Shown: positions 35,730-45,534, counted from the stretch's first letter. The stretch: DNA of 64,000 nt from Pseudomonas sp. PSKL.D1 (GCF_028898945.1 NZ_CP118607.1:310001-374000), one strand, 5' to 3'. Numbers and translations are program-made. The notes: generated by a model not told the origin, from the letters alone.

Positions 35730-36524
35730 ATGAGCAACGTTCGTAGCGACAAGCCCTTCACTCTGGCCGGGCGTACTTTCCAGTCGCGCCTGCTGGTCGG
35801 TACCGGCAAGTACCGTGACATGGAAGAAACCCGCCTGGCCATTGAGGCATCGGGCGCTGAAATCGTCACTGTTGCCGTGCGCCGCACCAACCTCGGCCAG
35901 AACCCGGGCGAGCCGAACCTGCTCGACGTGCTGCCGCCGGACCGCTACACCATTTTGCCCAACACCGCCGGTTGCTATGATGCGGTCGAGGCCGTGCGCA
36001 CCTGCCGCCTGGCCCGTGAACTGCTGGATGGCCACAACCTGGTCAAACTGGAAGTTCTAGCCGACCAGAAAACCCTGTTCCCTAACGTGATCGAAACCCT
36101 CAAGGCCGCTGAAGTGTTGGTCAAAGACGGTTTCGACGTCATGGTCTACACCAGCGATGACCCGATCATCGCCCGTCAGCTGGCAGAAGCCGGTTGCATC
36201 GCCGTCATGCCGTTGGCTGGCCTGATCGGTACAGGCCTGGGCATCTGCAACCCCTACAACCTGCAGATCATCCTGGAAGAGTCCAAGGTGCCAGTACTGG
36301 TTGATGCCGGTGTGGGTACCGCGTCCGATGCCACCATCGCGATGGAAATGGGCTGTGAGGCGGTGCTGATGAACTCCGCCATTGCCCACGCCCAGCAGCC
36401 GGTGCTGATGGCCGAAGCCATGAAGCACGCCATCGTCGCAGGCCGCATGGCCTACCTGGCCGGGCGTATGCCGAAGAAACTCTATGCCAGCGCATCTTCG
36501 CCGCTGGATGGTCTGATCAAGTAA
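35730..36524 (+). CDS. thiG: Thiazole synthase
   Basis: The 264-residue enzyme makes the thiazole phosphate moiety of thiamine from deoxyxylulose phosphate, dehydroglycine and ThiS thiocarboxylate. The TIM-barrel core shows [36 protein letters not shown] with the conserved lysine, [35 protein letters not shown] and [11 protein letters not shown]. It forms an operon with thiS and lies 9 bases ahead of trmB. Confidence 0.97.
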   Translation: MSNVRSDKPFTLAGRTFQSRLLVGTGKYRDMEETRLAIEASGAEIVTVAVRRTNLGQNPGEPNLLDVLPPDRYTILPNTAGCYDAVEAVRTCRLARELLDGHNLVKLEVLADQKTLFPNVIETLKAAEVLVKDGFDVMVYTSDDPIIARQLAEAGCIAVMPLAGLIGTGLGICNPYNLQIILEESKVPVLVDAGVGTASDATIAMEMGCEAVLMNSAIAHAQQPVLMAEAMKHAIVAGRMAYLAGRMPKKLYASASSPLDGLIK

Positions 36525-36533
36525 GAGCTCCTG

Positions 36534-37256
36534 ATGACTGAATCGCACGATACGCCGACCACCACCGACGGCGACGCACGCCCCCACCGCCGCATCAAAA
36601 GCTTCGTGATGCGCGCAGGGCGCATGACCGAAGGCCAGCAACGCGGCCTGGACCAGGGCGGCCCGCTTTACATCCTGCCGCTGGCCGACAGCCCGGTGGA
36701 TTACGACCAGGTGTTTGGTCGTTCGGCCCCGCGTACCCTGGAGATCGGCTTTGGTATGGGCCACTCCTTGCTGGAGATGGCTGCTGCCTCGCCAGAGCTG
36801 GACTTCATCGGTGTGGAAGTACACCGCCCGGGCGTTGGTGCGCTGCTCAACGGCGTGCTGACCCAAGGTTTGAAGAACCTGCGCGTGTATGACTGCGATG
36901 CCATCGAAGTGCTCAACCGCTGCGTGGCCGACAACAGCCTTGACCGGCTGATGCTGTTCTTCCCCGACCCCTGGCACAAGGCGCGTCACCACAAGCGTCG
37001 TATCGTGCAGCTGGAGTTCGCCGAACTGGTACGGCGCAAGCTCAAGCCGGGCGGTGTGTTCCACATGGCTACCGACTGGGAACCGTATGCCGAGTACATG
37101 CTGGAAGTGATGAGCGCGGCGCCCGGCTATCGCAACCAGGCGGCTGATGGCACTTACGTTCCACGCCCGGAAGAGCGCCCGATCACCAAGTTCGAGCGCC
37201 GTGGTGAGCGCTTGGGGCATGGGGTTTGGGATTTGAAGTTCGAGAAGGTGGATTGA
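36534..37256 (+). CDS. trmB: tRNA (guanine-N7-)-methyltransferase
   Basis: The 240-residue enzyme makes m7G46 in t[19 protein letters not shown] is the SAM-binding motif near residue 65. [16 protein letters not shown] and [20 protein letters not shown] (with the DPW catalytic stretch) follow. C-terminal [19 protein letters not shown] is characteristic. It starts 9 bases after thiG and ends before a terminator. Confidence 0.96.
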   Translation: MTESHDTPTTTDGDARPHRRIKSFVMRAGRMTEGQQRGLDQGGPLYILPLADSPVDYDQVFGRSAPRTLEIGFGMGHSLLEMAAASPELDFIGVEVHRPGVGALLNGVLTQGLKNLRVYDCDAIEVLNRCVADNSLDRLMLFFPDPWHKARHHKRRIVQLEFAELVRRKLKPGGVFHMATDWEPYAEYMLEVMSAAPGYRNQAADGTYVPRPEERPITKFERRGERLGHGVWDLKFEKVD

Positions 37257-37302
37257 TCGGCTGAATTAGCCTTTCGATGTGCTGACTGCGAAATACAGGC
37301 AA

Positions 37303-37332
37303 AAAAAACCGCTCTCAAAAGAGCGGTTTTTT
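37303..37332. terminator. Terminator after trmB
   Basis: AAAAAACCGCTCT-CAAA-AGAGCGGTTTTTT is a perfect palindromic stem with A/T runs on both sides, about 50 bases past the trmB stop. Confidence 0.9.
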
Positions 37333-37368
37333 GTGTGAGCGGCAGGACTGAGTATCCTCCACTCTGGG

Positions 37369-37649
37369 ACTTCACCGAAAACCCCCACACAGTCAGTGGA
37401 TCATAAGTAGCCCGATCAGGCGGGTCAATGGTAAGAAATATCTAGCATCATGTGTGTCGGAGTGGTTAACAGCCTCGGCCGCGGATCCCAAGTATCATCG
37501 CGCTGCTCCTGTTTGGATGATTTCGGTGATGGGCCGGGTAGGCTAAGAATTTTGCTTTCCGGCCCCTTCGACACGGCCTGAGAACCGTGCCGGCGACTTT
37601 GTTCGAAGGGCCATTGACCTGGCCACTTCACCGAATACCTCCACACGGT
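37369..37649. repeat. Imperfect direct repeat of 25 bases
   Basis: ACTTCACCGAAAACCCCCAC with ACAGT (37369-37393) and ACTTCACCGAATACCTCCAC with ACGGT (37625-37649) match at 22 of 25 positions, 256 bases apart. The DNA between shows no convincing gene (short minus-strand frames only). This could be a relic of a deleted or decayed element. Confidence 0.45.
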
Positions 37650-37716
37650 TTTCGAAGGCATCGAAGCGCCGGTTAGATGCTGGAAGATTGGCCCGCCAAT
37701 ACGGAGGCCAAGGCAT

Positions 37717-37827
37717 ATGAAGCGTTTGCTTGATGCGCTGAGCCGCGTCTGGAAGCTCGTTCGAATCTTGACTGTGCTCAAGACCGCACGAGACCTCATG
37801 CGCGATCACTTCGATGATGCCCAATAA
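37717..37827 (+). CDS. Possible small protein of 36 residues
   Basis: ATG at 37717 has GGAGG about 9 bases upstream and an open frame to TAA at 37825. The peptide (MKRLLDALSRVWKLVRILTV then LKTARDLMRDHFDDAQ) is amphipathic-helical and basic at the front. A hairpin with a short T run follows at 37846. Nothing is recognised; it may be a small membrane-active or regulatory peptide, or chance. The strong ribosome site and hairpin are the only support. Confidence 0.35.
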   Translation: MKRLLDALSRVWKLVRILTVLKTARDLMRDHFDDAQ

Positions 37828-37845
37828 GGGCTAGTCAGGTGGTGG

Positions 37846-37874
37846 AGCTGCCCTGGTTCACCGGGGCAGCTTTT
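37846..37874. terminator. Hairpin, possible terminator
   Basis: AGCTGCCCTGG-TTCA-CCGGGGCAGCT is an almost perfect stem (one G-T pair) followed by TTT on the plus strand. It could end a transcript from the small gene at 37717; it is also just 8 bases past the end of the minus-strand DUF3392 gene. Confidence 0.6.
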
Positions 37875-37882
37875 AGCAAGCC

Positions 37883-38209
37883 CTACCCGCGGCGATCAGC
37901 CACCACTCCGATCAACACCAGCACCACCAAAAGCACCGGTGCCAGCGCGTAATTGTTGAACTGGCTCAACCCCTTCACCACCCACGGCGTGGCATAGATC
38001 AGCGCCGCACCACTGCCGATCATCACCAGCAGGGCCATGAACGGCACGCGCAGCGCGCCAGCCAAACCGCCCAGGCGTTGTTCCACCCAGCCTTTGATAT
38101 CGGTGCCGAACAGCACCAGCAAGCAGCCCACCAAAGCCAGGGAAATCTCTGACAGGTTGCTACGGCTCCAGCGGGAAACCGTAGCCAGCAGATCAAGTAC
38201 CAGATCCAT
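37883..38209 (-). CDS. DUF3392 family small membrane protein
   Basis: The 108-residue product has three hydrophobic segments (ISLALVGCLLVLFGTD, VPFMALLVMIGSGAALIYA, ALAPVLLVVLVLIGVVA) and short charged loops. It fits DUF3392, an uncharacterised inner-membrane family common in gammaproteobacteria. It is the last gene of a run downstream of hemW with only 9 bases between them, so it is likely co-transcribed. Confidence 0.8.
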   Translation of the reverse strand: MDLVLDLLATVSRWSRSNLSEISLALVGCLLVLFGTDIKGWVEQRLGGLAGALRVPFMALLVMIGSGAALIYATPWVVKGLSQFNNYALAPVLLVVLVLIGVVADRRG

Positions 38210-38218
38210 GGGTCATCC

Positions 38219-39370
38219 TTAGGTCAAGAAATACTGCAGCAAGTCATTGAGGAACAGTTGGCCCCGTGGGGTTGCCACCAACCGATCCGGTTCGACCTGC
38301 AAAAGGCCCTTTTGTTCGGCGGCGCGGCGCGCTTCGGCCAGTTGCGCCAGCGGTAAACCCGTCCTCTCGCTGAAGAGCTGGGCTTCCACGCCATCGGTGA
38401 GGCGCAGGGCGTTCATCAGGAACTCGAACGGCAGCTCGTCCACCGGCAGCAGTTTTTCGCCGGCCTTGAACGGCTTGGCCAGGTTCAGGTAGTCCTTGGG
38501 CAGGCGGGTCTTCCAGGTGCGCAGGATACGGCCATCGGCGAAGGTCAGTTTGCCGTGGGCACCGGCACCGATGCCGATGAAATCGCCAAAGCGCCAGTAG
38601 TTCAGGTTGTGCCGGGCAGCGCGGTCCTGCTGTGCATAGGCAGACACTTCGTACTGCCTGAAACCATTGGCGGCCATCAGCGCCTGGCCAGCCTCCTGGA
38701 TGTCCCAAAGGATGTCGTCTTCGGGCAGCTCTGGCGGCTGGTTCCAGAACACCGTGTTCGGCTCCACGGTCAGCTGGTACCAGGACAGGTGGGTCGGCCC
38801 CAGGTCGATGGCTTGGCGCAAATCGCCGAGAGCGTCGTCCAGCGACTGGTCTGGCAGGCCGTGCATCAGGTCGATGTTGAAGTTGTCGAACCCTGCCGCC
38901 CGCGCCATGCCGGCTGCACGTACGGCTTCGTCGCCGTTGTGGATGCGACCCAGCGCTTCCAGCTTGGCGGGTTGGAAGCTTTGCACACCAATGGACAGGC
39001 GATTGATGCCGGTCTGTCGATAGGCCTTGAACTTCTCCTGCTCGAAGGTGCCCGGGTTGGCTTCGAGGGTAATCTCGATGTCCGGCGCAAACGGGATGCG
39101 CTGCTCGACGCCGCGCAGCAGGCGGCCAAGGGCGTTGGCGCTGAACAGGCTCGGGGTGCCACCGCCAAAGAAGATCGAGCTGATGGGCCGGCCCTGAACG
39201 GCGACCAGCTCCTGATCTAGGTCGGTCAGCAGGGCGTCGACATAGGCCTCTTCCGGCAGCTCAGGCCCGGCGGCGTGGGAATTGAAGTCGCAGTAAGGGC
39301 ATTTGCGCACGCACCACGGGATATGAATGTACAGCGCCAGTGGCGGGAGTGCGGACAACATGTCGGTCAT
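38219..39370 (-). CDS. hemW: Radical SAM heme chaperone HemW
   Basis: The product is 383 residues from the ATG at 39370, overlapping rdgB by 4 bases; the longer open frame is not used. It has the radical SAM motif in [20 protein letters not shown] (CxxxCxxC), then [43 protein letters not shown] and the C-terminal HemN-like region ([12 protein letters not shown]). HemW-type proteins insert heme in respiratory enzymes; they were long annotated as oxygen-independent coproporphyrinogen oxidase but lack that catalytic N-terminus. Confidence 0.92.
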   Translation of the reverse strand: MTDMLSALPPLALYIHIPWCVRKCPYCDFNSHAAGPELPEEAYVDALLTDLDQELVAVQGRPISSIFFGGGTPSLFSANALGRLLRGVEQRIPFAPDIEITLEANPGTFEQEKFKAYRQTGINRLSIGVQSFQPAKLEALGRIHNGDEAVRAAGMARAAGFDNFNIDLMHGLPDQSLDDALGDLRQAIDLGPTHLSWYQLTVEPNTVFWNQPPELPEDDILWDIQEAGQALMAANGFRQYEVSAYAQQDRAARHNLNYWRFGDFIGIGAGAHGKLTFADGRILRTWKTRLPKDYLNLAKPFKAGEKLLPVDELPFEFLMNALRLTDGVEAQLFSERTGLPLAQLAEARRAAEQKGLLQVEPDRLVATPRGQLFLNDLLQYFLT

Positions 39371-39963
39371 GCCAGGCCCAGGCGTTGACGCAGCAGGGCC
39401 ATGGCGCGGGCGCGGTGGCTGAGCTGGTTCTTGTCGGCCGGGGTCAGGTCGGCGCTGGAGCATTCACGCTCCGGCACCCAGAACAGCGGGTCGTAGCCAA
39501 AGCCATGTTCGCCGCTGGCCTGGAACATGATGCGCCCGTGCCACAAGCCTTCGCACAGGATCGGCAGCGGGTCGTCGGCATGGCGCACCAGCGCCAGCAC
39601 GCAGACAAACTGGGCGCCACGCTGGTCTTCAGGTACGTCCTTGAGCGCTTCGAGCAGCTTGGCATTGTTCGCCGCGTCGCCTTTGCCGTCGGCATAGCGG
39701 GCCGAGTAGATGCCCGGTGCACCGCCAAGGAAGTCCACCGCCAGGCCCGAATCGTCCGCCAGCGCCGGCAAGCCGGACAAGCGTGCGGCATTGCGGGCCT
39801 TGAGGATGGCGTTTTCCACGAACGACAGGCCGGTTTCTTCAGGCTCTACCTGGCTGAATTCACCCACCGAGCGCAGTTGAACGGAGCCGCCGAGCATGGC
39901 CTGCAGCTCTTTGAGCTTGCCAGCATTGTGACTGGCCAATACGAGTTGCTGAAAATTCATCAT
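39367..39963 (-). CDS. rdgB: dITP/XTP pyrophosphatase
   Basis: The 198-residue nucleotide-sanitising enzyme hydrolyses dITP and [21 protein letters not shown] at the N-terminus, [38 protein letters not shown] and [13 protein letters not shown] are the family motifs. It overlaps hemW (ATGA) and starts at 39963, 4 bases inside the end of the DUF4426 gene. Confidence 0.96.
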   Translation of the reverse strand: MMNFQQLVLASHNAGKLKELQAMLGGSVQLRSVGEFSQVEPEETGLSFVENAILKARNAARLSGLPALADDSGLAVDFLGGAPGIYSARYADGKGDAANNAKLLEALKDVPEDQRGAQFVCVLALVRHADDPLPILCEGLWHGRIMFQASGEHGFGYDPLFWVPERECSSADLTPADKNQLSHRARAMALLRQRLGLA

Positions 39964-40394
39964 TCGCCTGGGAATACTTCTTGATTGAAACTGAGTTTAT
40001 GGCTGACACCGCCGGTTTCGACATTCAGTTCGAAGGTCAGGGTTTCGGCCTGTTCGATCTTGAACTGGGCGATGTAGTACACCGCGCCCTGATCGGTAAT
40101 CTGCTTGAACGAAAGGCGGCTCTCACGCCCGGTCAGGTCTTTTACAGCGCCACTGACCACCGCCATGGCGGGTTTGCCGCCCTTGAGCACGGCAATGTTG
40201 AGCACGCCCTGATTTTTGCTGCGAGTAAGCCCGGTGGCTGCAGCCACGTCGGGCTGCAGCATGCTGGAGGTGAAGGCACTGTAGTGCACCGTCACATCGC
40301 CGAAAACTTCCTTGCGCTCGGGTTTGGCGGCATCGGCAGCCAGTACCGGCAGGGCCAGGCACAGGCTGATCAGGAACAAGGCAAGGCGACGCAT
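39960..40394 (-). CDS. DUF4426 periplasmic protein
   Basis: The product is 144 residues from the ATG at 40394, preceded by GGAGG. It has a clear signal peptide ([20 protein letters not shown]). The rest is beta-rich ([38 protein letters not shown]), fitting DUF4426. Function is unknown. It lies between metW and rdgB in the same direction, overlapping rdgB by 4 bases. Confidence 0.8.
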   Translation of the reverse strand: MRRLALFLISLCLALPVLAADAAKPERKEVFGDVTVHYSAFTSSMLQPDVAAATGLTRSKNQGVLNIAVLKGGKPAMAVVSGAVKDLTGRESRLSFKQITDQGAVYYIAQFKIEQAETLTFELNVETGGVSHKLSFNQEVFPGE

Positions 40395-40416
40395 GGTGCA
40401 ATTCCTCCGGTGGAGT

Positions 40417-41037
40417 TCAGACCGCCAGCTGGTGCTCCTGCAGGCCGGGGCTGCTGACGCGGTAAATACCGATTTCACCTAGAAGATTAGGCCAAAGCCG
40501 CCCGCCCCACCCGTTGCGGTGCAGGTGGTCGACGGCCAGGCGGTCCAGCACCTTCGCGCGGCGCTCGTGGCACAGCTCTTCGAAGTCGGCGAAGGTGCAG
40601 AAGTGAATGTTCGGCGTGTTGTACCAGGTGTACGGCATGAAGTCGGAAACCGGCATGCGCCCCTTGGTGGCCAAGTACCAGCGGCAGCGCCAGTGGCCAA
40701 AGTTGGGGAAGGTGATGATGCACTGGCGGCCAACCCGCAGCATCTCGTCCAGGATGCGGTCGGGGTACTCAACGGCCTGCAGGGCCTGGGTCATGATGAC
40801 CACATCGAAGCTGTTGCTGGCGAAGTTGCCCAGGCCTTTGTCCAGGTCCTGTTCGATCACGTTGACGCCCTTCGCCACGCACGCAGCGATGTTGTCGGGG
40901 TCGATTTCCAGGCCGTAGCCGGTAACCTGCTTGCGATCACGCAGCGAAGCCAGCAGCTCGCCACTGCCGCAGCCCAGGTCGAGTACCCGGCTGCCGGCGG
41001 GGATCCAGTCGTGGATGATTTCCAGATCGGCTCTCAT
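40417..41037 (-). CDS. metW: Methionine biosynthesis protein MetW
   Basis: The 206-residue SAM-dependent methyltransferase-like protein has VLDLGCGSGELLASL near residue 18, GLEIDPDNIAACVAKGVNV, and FDVVIMTQALQAVEYPD. It also has NFGHWRCRWYL, typical of MetW. It is needed with MetX for full homoserine acyltransferase activity in several proteobacteria. It starts 7 bases after metX, so the two are co-transcribed. Confidence 0.93.
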   Translation of the reverse strand: MRADLEIIHDWIPAGSRVLDLGCGSGELLASLRDRKQVTGYGLEIDPDNIAACVAKGVNVIEQDLDKGLGNFASNSFDVVIMTQALQAVEYPDRILDEMLRVGRQCIITFPNFGHWRCRWYLATKGRMPVSDFMPYTWYNTPNIHFCTFADFEELCHERRAKVLDRLAVDHLHRNGWGGRLWPNLLGEIGIYRVSSPGLQEHQLAV

Positions 41038-41044
41038 GCTGTCC

Positions 41045-42184
41045 TCAGATGGCGATGCGGTTCATGTAGTTCGCGAAACCTTGCATGTAGCGAGGCGTTG
41101 GGATCAGGAAGGCATCGTGGCCATAAGGCGAGTCGATCTCCAGGTAACAGACGTTTTTGCGCGCCGCCATCAGGGCGTCGACGATTTCCCGCGAGCGAGC
41201 CGGGGAGAAACGCCAGTCGGTCGTGAACGACATGATGCAGTAGTCTGCCGTGACATGGGCCAAGCTGGCGGCAAGGTCGCCATCGTTTGCCGCGGCCGGG
41301 TCGAAGTAGTCCAGGGCCTTGGTCATCAGCAGGTAGGTGTTGGCGTCGAAGCGGCCGGAAAACTCCTCGCCCTGATAGCGCAGGTAGCTCTCGACCTGGA
41401 ACTCGACGCTGTGGAAGTCGTAGTTGAGTTTGTCGCTCTTCAGTTCGCGGCCGAATTTTTCACCCATCGAGTCATCCGACAGGTACGTGATGTGGCCAAC
41501 CATGCGGGCCAGCATCAGGCCGCGCTTGGGGATCACGCCCTGGTCCTGGAACGAGCCACCGTGGAACTCGGGGTCGGTCAGGATGGCCTGGCGCGCCACT
41601 TCGTTGAACGCAATGTTTTGCGCGGACAGCTTGGGCGCCGAGGCAATGTCGACGCAATGGCGCACACGGTCCGGGTAGGTGATGGTCCACTGCAGCGCCT
41701 GCATGCCGCCGAGGCTGCCGCCGACAATGGCAGCCCATTGGCCGATGCCGAGGCGGTCGGCCAGGCGAGCCTGGCTGTGCACCCAGTCTTCCACGGTGAG
41801 TACCGGGAAGTCGGCACCGTAGGGCTTGTCGGTAGCCGGGTTGACGCTGCTTGGGCCAGTGCTGCCATTGCAGCCGCCGAGGTTGTTCAGGCTGACCACG
41901 AAGAAGCGGTTGGTATCGATCGGCTTGCCGGGGCCGATGCAGCTGTCCCACCAGCCCGGCTTGCGGTCGGTGGCAGCGTGGTAGCCAGCGGCATGATGAT
42001 GGCCAGACAGGGCATGGCAAATCAGCACGGCATTGCTCGCGCTGGCATTGAGGGTGCCATAGGTCTCGTAGACCAGCTCATAGCTGGCCAGCGAACGGCC
42101 ACAGGCCAGGGCCAGCGGTTCATCGAACCGGGCGGTTTGCGGTGTAACCAGACCGACGGAATCTTCGGGAAGGACAGTGGACAT
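41045..42184 (-). CDS. metX: Homoserine O-acyltransferase (succinyl-type in Pseudomonas)
   Basis: The 379-residue alpha/beta-hydrolase-fold enzyme activates homoserine for methionine synthesis. Nucleophile elbow [14 protein letters not shown] near residue 145, [19 protein letters not shown] and the His/Asp region (PYGHDAFLI) near 345 are clear. Sequence alone does not settle acetyl or succinyl preference; MetX proteins of Pseudomonas that pair with MetW are reported as succinyltransferases. First gene of metX-metW. Confidence 0.93.
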   Translation of the reverse strand: MSTVLPEDSVGLVTPQTARFDEPLALACGRSLASYELVYETYGTLNASASNAVLICHALSGHHHAAGYHAATDRKPGWWDSCIGPGKPIDTNRFFVVSLNNLGGCNGSTGPSSVNPATDKPYGADFPVLTVEDWVHSQARLADRLGIGQWAAIVGGSLGGMQALQWTITYPDRVRHCVDIASAPKLSAQNIAFNEVARQAILTDPEFHGGSFQDQGVIPKRGLMLARMVGHITYLSDDSMGEKFGRELKSDKLNYDFHSVEFQVESYLRYQGEEFSGRFDANTYLLMTKALDYFDPAAANDGDLAASLAHVTADYCIMSFTTDWRFSPARSREIVDALMAARKNVCYLEIDSPYGHDAFLIPTPRYMQGFANYMNRIAI

Positions 42185-42272
42185 CGACCCTGCTCACGCT
42201 TGACGGAGGCGTAAGTCTAAAGAGCGCTACCCCCAGCGGCAAGCAAAGGCTTGCCGCCAGGTGCAAGCGGGG

Positions 42273-42863
42273 TCAGATCATGCGCCACAGCTCTTGTGGC
42301 ATGCCGGCGTAGGCGGCCAGAGGTGGCATGACGAAGGACTGGACCACCTGGATCGCCAGGAAGGCGAAGATCGGCGAAATGTCCATGCCGCCGAGGTTTG
42401 GCACGATACGGCGGAACGGCGCCAGCACCGGCTCGCTGATCTGGTAGGCCAGCTCTGCAGCCGGGTTATGGCTGTTTGGCGCGACCCAGGAAACGATCAC
42501 CATCACGATCATTGCGACCCAGAAGATTTTCAGGAATAACGAGGTGATGCCAATGATCGCCCACATCAGCAGGTGCAGTACGTCACCGAACGTGCCGTAA
42601 GTCACCATCAGCACAAAGCCCATCAGCAGGGCCTGAATGACGATCGAAAGCAGCAGTGACGAGGTGTCCAGGCCACCGATGCTGGGGATGATGCGGCGGA
42701 TCGGCTTGAGCAGCGGCTGGGTGGCGCGCACCGCGAACTGGCAAAGCGGGTTGTAGAAGTTGGCCTTGACCAACTGCAGCACAAAGCGCAGCAGGACGAT
42801 CACCAGGTACAGGCTGACCAGGGTTTGCACCACGAAGATCGCGGCGCCGGACAGTGCATTCAT
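42273..42863 (-). CDS. YggT family membrane protein
   Basis: The product is 196 residues from the ATG at 42863; the longer open frame belongs to other genes. It has two repeated YGGT units, each with hydrophobic helices (VQTLVSLYLVIVLLRFVLQ, and a second unit with KPIRRIIPSIGGLD and FRRIVPNLGGMDISPIFAF). YggT proteins are linked to osmotic tolerance and cell-shape functions but are not well defined. It follows proC by 10 bases. Confidence 0.87.
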   Translation of the reverse strand: MNALSGAAIFVVQTLVSLYLVIVLLRFVLQLVKANFYNPLCQFAVRATQPLLKPIRRIIPSIGGLDTSSLLLSIVIQALLMGFVLMVTYGTFGDVLHLLMWAIIGITSLFLKIFWVAMIVMVIVSWVAPNSHNPAAELAYQISEPVLAPFRRIVPNLGGMDISPIFAFLAIQVVQSFVMPPLAAYAGMPQELWRMI

Positions 42864-42873
42864 CAAGAACTCC

Positions 42874-43692
42874 TTATTTGCCCAATTGTTCGGCCAGTTC
42901 GGCGGAACGCTTCGATGCGGCTTGCAGTGCCTGCTCCACGATGGCTTCGAAACCGTTGCCCTGGAACGACTTGATCGCCGCTTCGGTGGTGCCGGCCGGC
43001 GAGGTGACGCGGCGGCGCAGTTCAGCGGCATCGACGTCGCTGGCCACGGCCATGTGGGCGGCGCCCAGGGCGGTTTGCAGGGTCAGCTGAGAGGCTGTTT
43101 CGCGTGGCAGGCCGAGTTTTTCGCCTGCGGCGGTCATGGCCTCGATCAGCAGGAAGAAGTATGCCGGGCCACTGCCCGAAACGGCTGTCACGGCATCGAG
43201 CTGTTGCTCTTGCTCCAGCCACAGGGCAGTGCCGACGGCCGACAGCAGCTGCTCGGCTTGCTGGCGCTGTTCGGCAGAAACCTCGGCCGTGGCGTACAGG
43301 CCGCTAACGCCCTGGCGCAGCAGGGCCGGGGTGTTGGGCATGCAGCGAACGACCGGGCGCTTGCCAACCCAGTTTTGCAGGCTTTCGCAGGTGATGCCAG
43401 CGGCGATGGAGACGATAAGCTGGCCAGCCTGCAAGCTTGGCTGCAAGGCCTGGCAAACGGCTTTCATCACCTGAGGTTTGACCGCCAGTACGATCACATC
43501 GGCCCCGGCAATGGCTTGGGCGTTGTCTTCGAACACTTCAATACCGTGCTCGGCGTGGATGCGTGCGCGGGTCTCTGCGCCCGGGTCGCTGGCGCGGATC
43601 TGCGCGGCGTCCAGGCCCTGGGCACGCAGGCCGCCGATCAGGCTGGCGGCCATGTTGCCGGCGCCGATAAAGGCGATACGTGTCTTGCTCAT
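42874..43692 (-). CDS. proC: Pyrroline-5-carboxylate reductase
   Basis: The 272-residue enzyme performs the last step of proline synthesis with NAD(P)H. FIGAGNMAASLIGGL is the N-terminal nucleotide-binding motif. VLAVKPQVMKAV, VVRCMPNTPALLRQGVSGL and the C-terminal signature VTAVSGSGPAYFFLLIEAM are all present. It is co-transcribed with yggS upstream and yggT downstream. Confidence 0.97.
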   Translation of the reverse strand: MSKTRIAFIGAGNMAASLIGGLRAQGLDAAQIRASDPGAETRARIHAEHGIEVFEDNAQAIAGADVIVLAVKPQVMKAVCQALQPSLQAGQLIVSIAAGITCESLQNWVGKRPVVRCMPNTPALLRQGVSGLYATAEVSAEQRQQAEQLLSAVGTALWLEQEQQLDAVTAVSGSGPAYFFLLIEAMTAAGEKLGLPRETASQLTLQTALGAAHMAVASDVDAAELRRRVTSPAGTTEAAIKSFQGNGFEAIVEQALQAASKRSAELAEQLGK

Positions 43693-43730
43693 GTCAGGTC
43701 CTTGAAGGAAAGAGTGAGTAAAGCATGGAA

Positions 43731-44417
43731 TCAGGCCGTGCCGTAGTCGCGGGCCCCGAACAGGGCGGTGCCGATACGCACCCAGGTCGCCCCTTGAGCA
43801 ATCGCCGCTTCAAGGTCGTGGCTCATGCCCATCGAAAGGGTGTCCATGCCGAGGCCGAGCTCTTCTTGCAGCTGGCGCAGGCTGGCGAAGGCAGCCTCTT
43901 GAGCGTGGCGGTCTTCGGTGGGTTCGGGGATTGCCATCAGCCCGCGCAGGCGCAGGTTGGGCAGTGCGGCCACAGCGTTGGCCAGTGCAGCGAGGCCCGC
44001 CGGGGTGCAGCCAGACTTGCTGTCTTCGCCGCTCACATTCACCTGCAGGCAGATGTTAAGCGGCGGCAGGCCTTCAGGGCGCTGTTCGGACAGGCGTTGG
44101 GCGATTTTCAGGCGGTCCACGGAATGTACCCAGTCGAAATGTTCGGCAATTGCCTTGGTCTTGTTCGACTGAATGGGGCCGATGAAGTGCCAGATCAAGG
44201 GCAGATCGCGCAGTTCATCCTGCTTGGCCAGTGCTTCCTGCAGGTAGTTCTCGCCCACATCACGCACACCGGCCGCGTGAACTTCGCGGATGGCGCTGGC
44301 CGGTTTGGTCTTGCTCACGGCCAGCAACCGAACGCTCGCCGGGTCACGTCCGGCGGCCTGGGCGGCGGTCTCGATGCGGGCGGCAAGGGCACAAAGGTTG
44401 TCTGCTATGGTGGACAT
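43731..44417 (-). CDS. yggS: PLP-binding YggS/PLPBP family protein
   Basis: The 228-residue product binds PLP through the lysine in RLLAVSKTKPASAIREVHAA (near residue 33). GENYLQEALAKQDEL, WHFIGPIQSNKTK and the C-terminal LSMGMSHDLEAAIAQGATWV with VRIGTALFG follow. It is a single-domain alanine-racemase-like barrel without known catalysis that maintains PLP homeostasis. It starts the yggS-proC-yggT run, divergent from pilT. Confidence 0.95.
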   Translation of the reverse strand: MSTIADNLCALAARIETAAQAAGRDPASVRLLAVSKTKPASAIREVHAAGVRDVGENYLQEALAKQDELRDLPLIWHFIGPIQSNKTKAIAEHFDWVHSVDRLKIAQRLSEQRPEGLPPLNICLQVNVSGEDSKSGCTPAGLAALANAVAALPNLRLRGLMAIPEPTEDRHAQEAAFASLRQLQEELGLGMDTLSMGMSHDLEAAIAQGATWVRIGTALFGARDYGTA

Positions 44418-44485
44418 GGATCGCTGCCGTCTGCTCAGGAGTCTGCGGCATTCTACCTACTTGTTGATGGCCTTTGGGGAGTCTC

Positions 44486-45484
44486 ATGGACGTGACCGAC
44501 CTGTTGGCCCGAGCTGTGGAGGCAGGGGCAAGTGACCTGCATCTGGCTGCGGGCGAAATACCGATGCTGCGCCTGGATGGCGAGTTGCGGCGGATGGAAT
44601 TGCCGACGTTGCAGGCTGCGGAGTTAACTGATGGCATGGCGTCTTTGCTCGATAAGCCCCGGCAAACGCAATGGCTGCAGGGGGATGAGCTGGATTTGGC
44701 GCTTGAGCTGCCAACGCTTGGGCGCTTTCGGGTAAATCTGTTTCGTCAGCTGAGGGGGCCGGCCGTGACTTTGCGTCTGATACCGCAGCGCATCCTGACG
44801 GTGGAAGAACTCGGCCTGGAAGATGTGTATCGAGCTGTTTCGCAGTGTGCCGATGGCCTGATTCTGGTGGGTGGCCCGACCGGAAGCGGTAAGTCCAGCA
44901 CCTTGGCGGCGTTGCTCGACCGGCTGAACCGCGAGCGCCCACTGCACATCATCACCCTTGAAGACCCTGTGGAGGTTATCCACAGCAGCCACAGCAGCCT
45001 GGTGAATCATCGTGAGGTGGGCCGGCATTGCCGCGATTTTTCACAGGGGCTACGTAGCGCCCTGCGTCAGGACCCGGACGTCATCATGATTGGCGAATTG
45101 CGTGACCTCGAAACCATTCGTTTGGCCCTCAGAGCGGCGGAAACCGGGCATCTGGTGCTGGCGACGGTGCATACCCGTTCGGCGGCGGGCAGCATCGACC
45201 GGTTGGTTGAGGTGTTTGCTGCCGAGGAAAAGCCACTGGTGCGGGCAATGCTGGCGGAGTCGCTGCGGTTGGTGGTGGCTCAGGTGCTGGTCAAGCGGAT
45301 TGGTGGTGGGCGGGTGGCTGCCCGGGAGGTGCTGGTGGCGACGTCAGCGGTGCGTAACCTGATTCGCGAGGGGCGCATGGCACAGTTGTGTTCGGTGATG
45401 CAGAGCGGGGCGGCGGAGGGGATGCGGACGATGGAGGGCGCTTTGCGGGGGCTGAAAGAAAAGGGGTTGATTGGCGAGTTGTAG
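44486..45484 (+). CDS. pilT: Type IV pilus retraction ATPase PilT-like
   Basis: The product is 332 residues from the ATG at 44486 (TGGGGAGTCTC before it; an in-frame ATG at 44474 is less likely). N-terminal GASDLHLAAGEIPMLRLDG is the PilT start. Walker A GPTGSGKSSTLAALL is near residue 130. ITLEDPVEVIHSSHSS (Asp box), Walker B IMIGELRDLETIRLAL and the His box AAETGHLVLATVHT also match. It powers pilus retraction and DNA uptake. It is single here, apart from the pilMNOPQ genes at 58470. No C-terminal AIRNLIRE-like motif is lost; it has AVRNLIREGRMAQL. Confidence 0.92.
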   Translation: MDVTDLLARAVEAGASDLHLAAGEIPMLRLDGELRRMELPTLQAAELTDGMASLLDKPRQTQWLQGDELDLALELPTLGRFRVNLFRQLRGPAVTLRLIPQRILTVEELGLEDVYRAVSQCADGLILVGGPTGSGKSSTLAALLDRLNRERPLHIITLEDPVEVIHSSHSSLVNHREVGRHCRDFSQGLRSALRQDPDVIMIGELRDLETIRLALRAAETGHLVLATVHTRSAAGSIDRLVEVFAAEEKPLVRAMLAESLRLVVAQVLVKRIGGGRVAAREVLVATSAVRNLIREGRMAQLCSVMQSGAAEGMRTMEGALRGLKEKGLIGEL

Positions 45485-45487
45485 GTG

Positions 45488-45534
45488 CCTGCCCCGGCCT
45501 CTTCGCGGGTTTACCCGCGAAGAGGCCGGGGCAG
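45488..45534. repeat. Long perfect palindrome (REP-type)
   Basis: CCTGCCCCGGCCTCTTCGCG-GGT, 1-2 base loop, then the exact reverse complement to 45534 gives arms of 23 bases. It contains the GGCCTCTTCGCGGGT core of pseudomonad REPs. It lies between convergent pilT and the NlpC/P60 gene and lacks a T run, so it is a REP-type stem rather than a classic terminator. Confidence 0.8.

Noticed and set aside
37440..37500. tRNA-like segment (GGAGTGGTTAACAGC)
   Set aside because: It recalls a D-arm but no anticodon stem, T-arm or acceptor stem follows.
45488..45534. Calling the 23-bp palindrome a Rho-independent terminator
   Set aside because: No T run; contains the REP core, so listed as REP-type repeat.
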